Source of the DNA: Verrucomicrobiota bacterium
Lineage (GTDB): Bacteria; Verrucomicrobiota; Verrucomicrobiia; Limisphaerales; CAZBKV01
Direction: 5' to 3'
DNA length: 5,202 bases
Assembly: GCA_021160185.1 (NCBI GenBank)
Contig: JAGHDA010000316.1
Span: forward strand, 1 to 5,202
The translations under genes were made by a program, and so were the position numbers. Under the pieces are notes generated by a model. That model made no database searches. It was not told where the DNA came from and saw nothing but the letters and a program-made list of their open reading frames with translations. Position 1 is the first letter of the stretch; the number at the start of each line of letters is the position of its first letter. Positions 1 through 5,202 of the stretch are shown one piece after another.

Positions 1-618
1 AGCTGCATGATCGTGGAGGTGGAAAACACCCGTTTCGGCGAAAACGGCGTCCTTTTCCTGGCCGACTGCGGCGTGATTCCGGAGCCGACGGTGGACCAGC
101 TCGCCGAGATCGCCGTCTTGACCGCCAAGCTGGCGCGCCATCTGCTCAACGTGCGTCCGAGGGCGGCGCTGCTCTCTTTCTCCACAAAGGGAAGCGCTCG
201 ACATCCCCTGGCGACGAAGGTGGAAGCCGCCGCGGCCTTGGCCCGAAAGAAGGCCCTGGAGCGAGGCATCGAGGCCGACTTCGACGGGGAACTGCAACTG
301 GACGTGGCGCTTTGCGAGGATCTTGCCCGTGTAAAAGCCCCCGGCAGCCGCGTAGCCGGCCGGGCCAACGTGTTGATCTTCCCCGACTTGAACTCCGGCA
401 ACATCTGCAGCCAGGTGATTCAAGTGATGACCCATGCCAACGCTTACGGGCAACTTCTGCTCGGCCTGGATCGACCGGCAGCGGACGTTTCCCGCGGCGC
501 AAGCGCCCACGACATCATGGGCGTGGCGGCCATCGTAGGCGTTCAGGCGGTCGATTACCACCTTCTGTATCCCGGAGCAGGCAAATTCCTGCCGGGCGAA
601 AAAGAAGAACCGCTCTGA
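1..618 (+). CDS. pta: Phosphate acetyltransferase-family enzyme, C-terminal part (5' end outside window)
   Basis: This is the C-terminal about 205 residues of a phosphate acetyl/butyryltransferase-domain protein. Such enzymes interconvert acyl-CoA plus phosphate and acyl-phosphate plus CoA in the cytoplasm. The frame is open to base 1 and the two codons before the ATG at 7 (Ser-Cys) continue the family pattern, so that ATG is internal. Counting that Met as residue 1, family blocks seen are the FGENGVLFLADC strand (10-21), LSFSTKGSA (56-64), DGELQLDVAL (93-102), AGRANVLIFPDLNSGN (117-132) and VSRGASAHDI (161-170). In the last block Ser162, Arg163 and Asp169 match the catalytic-site Ser/Arg/Asp known from Methanosarcina Pta. 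Where most relatives read GP in the 'GPilqGl' segment this one has GQ (148-149), and the C-terminus carries a charged tail. A phosphate butyryltransferase or the Pta domain of a larger fusion cannot be excluded, because the N-terminus is missing. Confidence 0.9.
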   Translation, partial: SCMIVEVENTRFGENGVLFLADCGVIPEPTVDQLAEIAVLTAKLARHLLNVRPRAALLSFSTKGSARHPLATKVEAAAALARKKALERGIEADFDGELQLDVALCEDLARVKAPGSRVAGRANVLIFPDLNSGNICSQVIQVMTHANAYGQLLLGLDRPAADVSRGASAHDIMGVAAIVGVQAVDYHLLYPGAGKFLPGEKEEPL

Positions 619-647
619 CCCTGCTTTCTTCCGCCTCTCCAAGGAAA

Positions 648-690
648 ACTTGCATCTCGCCTTCGGGCGAATAGGCTCGCGCGCGCAAGT
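648..690 (+). promoter_or_regulatory. Nested stem-loop with UUCG tetraloop ahead of hisC
   Basis: An inner perfect hairpin pairs TCGCC (657-661) with GGCGA (666-670) around TTCG. This gives the C(UUCG)G closing context known to be unusually stable in RNA. An outer perfect arm ACTTGC (648-653) pairs with GCAAGT (685-690). No T-run follows, so it does not look like an intrinsic terminator. The outer arm ends three bases before the ATG at 694 and would occupy the ribosome-binding zone of that start, while leaving the in-frame ATG at 715 free. A processing or mRNA-stability element between pta and hisC is possible. A function is inferred from pairing only. Confidence 0.35.
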
Positions 691-693
691 GTC

Positions 694-1836
694 ATGAAAC
701 CAAGAGAAAGCGTCATGCCAAAGGAACGGCCCGGCAGGGAGGCGGGGTTGCCGATCAACCCCGCGTTGGAAGAGCTTCCGGTCTATCAACCCGGCCGGCC
801 CATCGAAGAAACGGCCCGGGATCTGGGGCTGGATCCGGATTCCATTTTGAAAGCGGCCTCCAACGAAAATCCTTTGGGTCCCTCCCCGAAGGCGATCGAG
901 GCGATGCGCAGCGCGGCCTCTCGGGCGAATTTTTACCCGGATGGCAACGCTTTTTATCTCAAAAGGCGCCTGGCCGAAAAACTGGGGCTTCAACCGGAGA
1001 ACCTGATTTTCGGCAACGGCTCGAACGAGTTGATCGAGTTCGTGGGCCACGCCCTGATCAGCCCCGGCGCGGAGACCGTCGTGGCCCAATACTGCTTTGC
1101 CATCTACCCGATCGTCACGCTCCTGTTCGGCGGCAAGCCGGTCGTAGTCCCCGCGCGCGACTTCGGACACGACATCCCCCGCATGCTGGAAGCGATCGGC
1201 CCGAAGACGACGGCGGTCTTCGTGGCGAACCCGAACAACCCCACCGGCACGCTGGCGCCCAAGGAGGAGATCGTCCGCCTGATCGAGGAGGCTCCGGAAA
1301 ACGTTCTCGTGGTCATCGATGAGGCATACTATGAATACTTGGAGGAGCCGATCGACCTGCTTCCCTATGTGCGGGAGGGAAAGCGGAATCTGCTCCTGAT
1401 GCGCACCTTTTCGAAGATCTACGGACTTGCCGGGCTTCGGCTGGGCTACGGGATAGCCTGTCCGGAGCTGATCGGCTGGTTGAACAAGATCCGTCAGCCT
1501 TTCAACGCCAACGCCATGGCGCAGGCGGCGGCCCTTGCCGCCTTGGACGACGAGGAACATGTGGAGAAAAGCCGTCGCGTAAACCGCGAGGGGCTGGCCT
1601 TCTTCCACAACGCGCTAGCGGAGCGGGGAATCGATTTCGTGCGGTCGGTCGGCAACTTTGTCTTGGTCCGTGTCGGCGACGGCCGGCGCGTGTTCGAAGC
1701 CATGCAGAAGCGGGGCGTCATCGTGCGGCCGATGGACGGCTACGGACTGCCGGAATGGATCCGGATTTCCATCGGTTTGCCGGAACAGAATCGCCGCTCC
1801 CTTCAGGTCTTGGAAGAAGCGCTTGCGGAGGCCTAG
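694..1836 (+). CDS. hisC: Histidinol-phosphate / aromatic aminotransferase, HisC family (PLP fold type I)
   Basis: This is a complete cytoplasmic PLP-dependent aminotransferase of 380 residues. HisC transfers an amino group between glutamate and imidazole-acetol phosphate in histidine synthesis, and many homologues also handle prephenate or aromatic keto acids. Visible motifs are SNENPLGPSP (56-65), FGNGSNELIE (106-115), NPNNPTG (179-185), DEAYYEY (209-215, with the Asp that contacts the PLP pyridine nitrogen), SKIYGLAGLRLGYG (240-253, Lys241 forming the Schiff base and Arg249 the phosphate) and WIRISIG (355-361, Arg357 for the substrate carboxylate). The QYCFAIYP and FGHD segments resemble the HisC2-type branch. 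Homology starts near residue 26, so the ATG at 715 (Met8), with purine-rich AAGAGA at 702-707, is a plausible alternative start. The one at 694 has no clear Shine-Dalgarno. No other his genes are visible, so an aromatic-aminotransferase role is open. Confidence 0.92.
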   Translation: MKPRESVMPKERPGREAGLPINPALEELPVYQPGRPIEETARDLGLDPDSILKAASNENPLGPSPKAIEAMRSAASRANFYPDGNAFYLKRRLAEKLGLQPENLIFGNGSNELIEFVGHALISPGAETVVAQYCFAIYPIVTLLFGGKPVVVPARDFGHDIPRMLEAIGPKTTAVFVANPNNPTGTLAPKEEIVRLIEEAPENVLVVIDEAYYEYLEEPIDLLPYVREGKRNLLLMRTFSKIYGLAGLRLGYGIACPELIGWLNKIRQPFNANAMAQAAALAALDDEEHVEKSRRVNREGLAFFHNALAERGIDFVRSVGNFVLVRVGDGRRVFEAMQKRGVIVRPMDGYGLPEWIRISIGLPEQNRRSLQVLEEALAEA

Positions 1837-2019
1837 GGAATCAGCGCGCCTTGGCGAGGGATCAGAAACGCTTGAATCATCAAGAAGCAGGAATACCTTA
1901 GTGCCCCGGCGCAGGAGGGGAAGGAAGCATTCCCTTCGCGAGGGAAGAGGAAAAAGAGGCGCTGGAGAAAGTCGTCCGTTCCAAGAAGGGAGGCGCTAAG
2001 CAAGCGACAGGCGAAAACT
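1837..2019 (+). promoter_or_regulatory. Purine-rich hisC-pckG intergenic leader with small hairpins
   Basis: No gene is supported in these 183 bases. A short hairpin CTTGA-ATCA-TCAAG lies at 1871-1884. Further on, TTCCCT (1930-1935) can pair with AGGGAA (1941-1946), or TTCCC and its flank (1930-1937) can pair upstream with 1915-1922, so the two stems exclude one another. Neither is followed by a T-run. From about 1911 to the gene start the plus strand is strongly purine-rich. The GGGAGG at 1988-1993 sits 26 bases from the pckG ATG, too far for a normal ribosome-binding site. A leader or mRNA element is possible, but no known riboswitch was recognised. Confidence 0.3.
2009..2014 (+). promoter_or_regulatory. 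Weak ribosome binding site for pckG
   Basis: AGGCGA lies five bases before the ATG at 2020 and is the best-placed Shine-Dalgarno-like sequence. The pckG frame stays open upstream to the TGA at 1873-1875 but contains no ATG, GTG or TTG in that stretch. Its translation there is very basic and unlike the family, which supports 2020 as the start. Confidence 0.4.
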
Positions 2020-3789
2020 ATGCAAAAACTGGGCGAGTGCAACGTAACGAACGGGGCGGTCACGGCATGGGTCGAAGAAATGGCCAAGCTGTGCCAGCCG
2101 GATCGCATCTGGTGGTGCGACGGCTCCGAAGAGGAAAAAGAAGCAATTCTTCAAGATGGGATCCGGACCGGCGTTTTCATCAAACTGAACCAGAAAAAAC
2201 TCCCCGGCTGCTATTACCACCGCTCCAACCCCAATGACGTGGCCCGCGTGGAGCAATGCACCTACATCTGCACCGAAACCGAGGAGGAAGCCGGCCCCAC
2301 CAACAACTGGGCGCCCCCGGAGGAGATGAAACGGCGCCTTTACGGGTTGGCCCGCGGCTCGATGAGAGGCCGCACCATGTACGTCATCCCCTATCTGATG
2401 GGACCGCCGGGCAGCCCCCTTACGATGGTCGGCTTCGAGCTTACCGATTCGATTTACGTGGTTCTCAACATGCGCATGATGACCCGCATGGGACAAATCG
2501 CCCTCGATGAATTGGGCGATCGAACCGATTTCAACCGCGGACTTCACTGCATGTTGGATGTGAACCCGGAGCGCCGTTACATCTGCCACTTTCCCCAGGA
2601 AAACCTGATCATCTCGGTCGGCTCGGCCTACGGGGGGAATGTGCTGCTTGGCAAGAAATGCCTGGCCCTGCGAATCGCTTCTTATCTGGGCCACAAACAA
2701 GGGTGGATGGCCGAACATATGCTCCTGCTGGCGGTGGAGTCGCCGGAGGGAGAGAAGTCCTACATCGCGGCCGCTCTGCCCAGCGCCTGCGGAAAAACCA
2801 ACCTGGCGATGCTCTGTCCTCCCGATCACTTCAAGGGATGGAAGGTCTGGACGATCGGCGACGACATCGCCTGGATGTGGCCGGGAGAGGACGGCCGACT
2901 GTACGCGATCAACCCGGAGGCGGGCTATTTCGGGGTGGTGCCGGGCACCAACTGGCAAACCAACCCGAATGCAATGAAGACAATCTCCCGCAACACGATC
3001 TACACCAACGTGGCATTAACGTCCGACTTGGACGTGTGGTGGGAAGGCAAGACCGAAGAGCCGCCGCCGGAGCTGATCGACTGGAAAGGCGAGCGATGGA
3101 CGCCTGCGTCCAAAGAAAGAGCCGCCCATCCCAACAGCCGCTTCACCGCCCCGATGACGAACAACCCGATTCTGGCTCCGGAAGCCGACAGTCCCCAGGG
3201 CGTTCCCATCAGCGCGATCATCTTCGGCGGCCGCCGCGCCAAGACGATGCCTTTGGTGTTCGAGGCCTTCAATTGGCAACACGGAGTCTTTGTAGGCGCC
3301 ACGATCGGCTCGGAAATGACCGCCGCCGCCGCGGGCGGCAAAGGCCAGGTCCGCCGCGACCCAATGGCCATGCTGCCTTTTTGCGGCTACAATATGGGCC
3401 ACTACTTCCGACACTGGCTCAATATGCGCAAGCGGCTCATACACCCGCCGCGAATCTTCCACGTCAATTGGTTCCGACGCGACGAGAACGGCAACTTCAT
3501 CTGGCCCGGATTCGGAGAAAACATGCGCGTGCTTCAGTGGATCATCGGCCGATGCCGCGGACGCGCCGGGGCTCGCGAAACTCCCTTGGGCTGGGTGCCT
3601 AGGGATGAGGACTTTGACCTGGAGGAACTCGACAACTTCCGAAGGGAAGATTTCGAGCTCCTGTTCGAAATCGATCCCAAGGAATGGCAGAGGGAAATTG
3701 TTTCGCAGGAGGAGCTCTTCCTCCGACTCTATCCCCAACTGCCCAAAGAGTTGATTTTCCAGCGTGAGCTGCTGATTTCCCGGCTGTAG
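2020..3789 (+). CDS. pckG: Phosphoenolpyruvate carboxykinase (GTP)
   Basis: This complete 589-residue enzyme converts oxaloacetate plus GTP to phosphoenolpyruvate, CO2 and GDP. It is the entry step of gluconeogenesis in the cytoplasm and runs in reverse in some anaerobes. Recognisable family features are WVEEMAKLCQPDRI (17-30), DVARVE with the PEP-binding Arg76, GPTNNW (92-97), SAYGGN with Tyr204, Lys212/Lys213 and His233 near the Mn site, the P-loop PSACGKTNLAM (254-264) with the mobile-loop Cys257, GDDIAWM (280-286) with the metal-binding Asp, NSRF (372-375, Arg374), FGGRR (402-406), and the guanine pocket Phe485, Phe493, Phe498 and Asn501 in the NWFRRDENGNFIWPGFGEN block. All key residues match the GTP class and not the ATP class. 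The length is slightly below the usual 600-620, mainly because the segment around 176-190 is short. The frame matches hisC, but a stop and 183 bases separate them. Identification is very secure. Confidence 0.98.
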   Translation: MQKLGECNVTNGAVTAWVEEMAKLCQPDRIWWCDGSEEEKEAILQDGIRTGVFIKLNQKKLPGCYYHRSNPNDVARVEQCTYICTETEEEAGPTNNWAPPEEMKRRLYGLARGSMRGRTMYVIPYLMGPPGSPLTMVGFELTDSIYVVLNMRMMTRMGQIALDELGDRTDFNRGLHCMLDVNPERRYICHFPQENLIISVGSAYGGNVLLGKKCLALRIASYLGHKQGWMAEHMLLLAVESPEGEKSYIAAALPSACGKTNLAMLCPPDHFKGWKVWTIGDDIAWMWPGEDGRLYAINPEAGYFGVVPGTNWQTNPNAMKTISRNTIYTNVALTSDLDVWWEGKTEEPPPELIDWKGERWTPASKERAAHPNSRFTAPMTNNPILAPEADSPQGVPISAIIFGGRRAKTMPLVFEAFNWQHGVFVGATIGSEMTAAAAGGKGQVRRDPMAMLPFCGYNMGHYFRHWLNMRKRLIHPPRIFHVNWFRRDENGNFIWPGFGENMRVLQWIIGRCRGRAGARETPLGWVPRDEDFDLEELDNFRREDFELLFEIDPKEWQREIVSQEELFLRLYPQLPKELIFQRELLISRL

Positions 3790-3834
3790 GCTCCGGCCTC
3801 ACGGCAGACGGCAAACTCTCGGGAGGTTTGAGAT

Positions 3835-3876
3835 AGCCGCGCGCAGCGCAAAATTCCCTCGCCGCGCGCGGCTTTT
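3835..3876 (+). terminator. Intrinsic terminator-like inverted repeat after pckG
   Basis: A perfect ten-base inverted repeat pairs AGCCGCGCGC (3835-3844) with GCGCGCGGCT (3864-3873). The 19-base loop contains AAAATTCCCT. The right arm runs straight into TTTT (3873-3876) on the plus strand, so it is oriented to end transcription from pckG. It starts 45 bases after the pckG stop. The T-run is short and the loop long, so efficiency is uncertain. On the minus strand no T-run follows, so it would not be a classic bidirectional terminator. Confidence 0.65.
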
Positions 3877-3880
3877 CATT

Positions 3881-3900
3881 CCGCCCGAGAAACGGGGCGG
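3881..3900 (-). terminator. Possible hairpin after the HEAT/discoidin gene
   Basis: CCGCCC (3881-3886) and GGGCGG (3895-3900) form a six-base GC stem with an eight-base loop. It lies just beyond the stop codon of the minus-strand gene (3907-3909). The minus-strand sequence after it reads AATGAAAAGC, without a T-run, so it would be a stability or Rho-assisted end at best. Confidence 0.25.
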
Positions 3901-3906
3901 CGCGCT

Positions 3907-5202
3907 TCAGCGGCTTGAGCCGCCGAGCGGCTTGTAAATCTCCAGCTCCCGGACGGCCGGCGACTTCCCGTAATAGCCGGTGATGCGCAACTCGACCTCT
4001 CGGCAACGCTCCGGCGCTTCAAACGGAATCGTCAGGCGGTTGTCCCGATAGGCCGCCCCAACCACGCGCTTGACCGTCCTGCCGCCGCAGAGAATCTCGA
4101 AATCGCGCGGGGCGTAGTCGTGGTGTCGATAGCCCACGATCCCAATGCCCGCAATCGTTTCAATTCGCGGCAAAACGACGCGCAATCTGTAAAGTTTCGC
4201 TCCGTCGGCTTCGTCCCAGTAGGTGGAAAGATCCCCGTCGATAGCGGCCTGATCGCCGTCGGCCCCGCCGTCTTTCTCCAAACCGTCAGGGCTGTCGGCC
4301 TTGCCGGAGGGGGCGATGTTCACCCACCCGCGCAGAAGCGACGGCTCTTCTTCGGCCATCTGCCGCGCCGCGGGATTCGAGGCTGTCTCGGCAAGTCGGC
4401 GCACCGCGGCGGCGGCTTTTTGGGGAGCTTTGGCCTGAACCTTCCGGGCGATGGCCATCACCGCGGCGGCGGCTTCCAGCTCCACAGAAGGATCCTTCAC
4501 GCAATCAAGGGCAAGCTCCAGCGCCCTCGGGCTGTCCACTTTGGCGAGAGCGGCAAGCAAGGCTTTTTTCTCCGCCGGGGCCGGGTCCAATCGAAGCGCC
4601 CGCTCCAAAGCAGCCGTCGCCGTCCCGGGATCTTTTGCCGCCGCCTCGCCGGCCAACCGGGCCAGGCCGCGCAAGGCGGGCTTCTTTTGCGCCTGGCTCG
4701 AGCCCTCCCTCGCCAGACGAAGAAGTTCGGGAATTGCGGCCGCGTCCGGCCACTCAGCCAGCGCGCGCGCCGCCGCCTCGCGAACGGAAGAATCCTGATC
4801 CTCGAGAAGCGGCCTCAGCGCTCGGAGGGCTTTCTTTGTTCCTATCGCCCCCAGAAGCTTCGCGGCCGCTTTGCGCACGCCGGGATCGCGGTCTGCCGCC
4901 GCCTTCTCAGCCGCCGGCAGCGCCTTGTCCGGATTTTCAAACTTCCCAAGGATCCTGATCGCCGCCAGGACGATTTGATCCTGGTCCGCGGCGGCGTCCC
5001 TTCTGCTCAACAGATCGACCGCGCGAGGAAAGTCTTCCGGGCCGCCCAACTCGGCCAGGGCGCGCGCCGCTTCCGCAAAGGTTTCTCCCGTGGCCGCCGC
5101 GGCGACGCGCAAGAGGATAGGAACCGCTCTCTCCGCGCCGCGGATCCGCAAGGCGCGAATCGCCTCGGCTTGCACTCCGGGCGGGCCTTTCTCCGCCAGC
5201 GC
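3907..5202 (-). CDS. HEAT-repeat protein with C-terminal discoidin-like (F5/8 C-type) domain, 5' end outside window
   Basis: The minus-strand frame is open to the window edge, giving 431 visible residues. The GTG at 5175 is only an internal candidate, because the nine codons before it continue the repeat pattern. Numbering from that GTG, residues 1 to about 247 are alanine-rich helix pairs of roughly 30 residues with HEAT hallmarks, clearest at DRDPGVRKAAAKLLGAIG (95-112) and DQDSSVREAAARALAEWPD (126-144). About seven repeats can be counted. After an acidic linker, residues 283-416 form a beta-rich module starting GWVNIAPSG, with IDGDLSTYWDE (312-322) and ending AVRELEIYKP, typical of discoidin/galactose-binding-like domains. 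HEAT arrays usually serve as protein-binding scaffolds, and discoidin modules usually bind carbohydrate or surfaces, so an exported or cell-surface role is likely. Whether a signal peptide or enzyme domain lies upstream cannot be seen. There are no membrane segments and no CxxCH in the visible part. The gene converges on pckG. Confidence 0.85.
   Translation of the reverse strand, partial: ALAEKGPPGVQAEAIRALRIRGAERAVPILLRVAAAATGETFAEAARALAELGGPEDFPRAVDLLSRRDAAADQDQIVLAAIRILGKFENPDKALPAAEKAAADRDPGVRKAAAKLLGAIGTKKALRALRPLLEDQDSSVREAAARALAEWPDAAAIPELLRLAREGSSQAQKKPALRGLARLAGEAAAKDPGTATAALERALRLDPAPAEKKALLAALAKVDSPRALELALDCVKDPSVELEAAAAVMAIARKVQAKAPQKAAAAVRRLAETASNPAARQMAEEEPSLLRGWVNIAPSGKADSPDGLEKDGGADGDQAAIDGDLSTYWDEADGAKLYRLRVVLPRIETIAGIGIVGYRHHDYAPRDFEILCGGRTVKRVVGAAYRDNRLTIPFEAPERCREVELRITGYYGKSPAVRELEIYKPLGGSSR

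Noticed and set aside
1872..1899. Sigma-70-like promoter TTGAAT-16 bases-TACCTT ahead of pckG
   Set aside because: The -10 match is only three of six, and the -35 part lies within a small hairpin. One such hit in a 183-base gap is not better than chance, although a promoter here remains possible.
1902..2237. A frame through the pckG leader that translates to a Glu/Lys-rich stretch and runs on inside pckG
   Set aside because: It has no ATG, GTG or TTG start before pckG. The charged composition follows from the purine-rich DNA, and past 2020 it is a shadow of pckG.
1996..2958. A 320-codon open frame on the minus strand opposite the first half of pckG
   Set aside because: Its translation is rich in His, Arg, Gly and Ala with no recognisable domain, and it lies wholly opposite a gene with all family motifs. 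Long antisense frames are expected from GC-rich third-position bias.
2658..3602. A 314-codon plus-strand frame inside pckG
   Set aside because: It is an out-of-frame shadow with an Arg/Gln/Pro-rich low-information translation, and the pckG frame covers the same bases with conserved catalytic motifs.
3812..3830. Inverted repeat CAAAC/GTTTG as a second pckG terminator
   Set aside because: The stem is short and needs a bulge to extend, and no T-run follows on either strand. The repeat at 3835-3873 is the better candidate.
3016..4006. Minus-strand frames of 240 and 135 codons across the 3' end of pckG and the convergent gap
   Set aside because: No domain pattern or start context is visible, and both overlap better supported coding sequence. 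The second is out of frame with the HEAT/discoidin gene it overlaps.
4435..5202. Alanine-rich, GC-rich repetitive DNA as a possible nucleotide tandem repeat
   Set aside because: The periodicity is at the protein level (HEAT helices). The codons vary between units, with no long identical DNA repeats.

Overview
The window is a GC-rich bacterial chromosomal segment holding four protein-coding genes. Both edges cut genes: the first lacks its 5' end on the left, and the last, on the minus strand, lacks its 5' end on the right. No RNA gene, insertion sequence, CRISPR array or integration signature was seen. The taxon cannot be fixed from sequence reading alone. A GTP-type PEP carboxykinase beside an alanine-rich HEAT-repeat protein with a C-terminal discoidin-like module would fit a planctomycete- or PVC-like lineage, an acidobacterium, or another uncultured free-living phylum. 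That is an inference with low certainty.

Layout. Positions 1-618 (+) encode the C-terminal part of a phosphate acetyltransferase-type enzyme. A 75-base gap (619-693) contains a hairpin with a C(UUCG)G tetraloop nested in an outer stem. Then comes a histidinol-phosphate/aromatic aminotransferase of the HisC family (694-1836, or more likely from 715). A purine-rich 183-base gap (1837-2019) with several small hairpins leads to a complete GTP-dependent PEP carboxykinase (2020-3789). A strong GC-rich inverted repeat followed by TTTT (3835-3876) closes this rightward set. The last gene (3907-5202, minus) converges on it and encodes the HEAT plus discoidin-like protein.

How the genes relate. The three plus-strand genes point the same way with no clear terminator between them, so read-through is possible. 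They are central metabolism (acetyl-CoA/acetyl-phosphate, amino-acid transamination, oxaloacetate/PEP) and not a dedicated pathway. The convergent gene is probably unrelated in function. I found no convincing new biological system here. The points most worth checking are the architecture of the truncated HEAT/discoidin protein, the start region of hisC, and the alternative hairpins ahead of the PEP carboxykinase gene.
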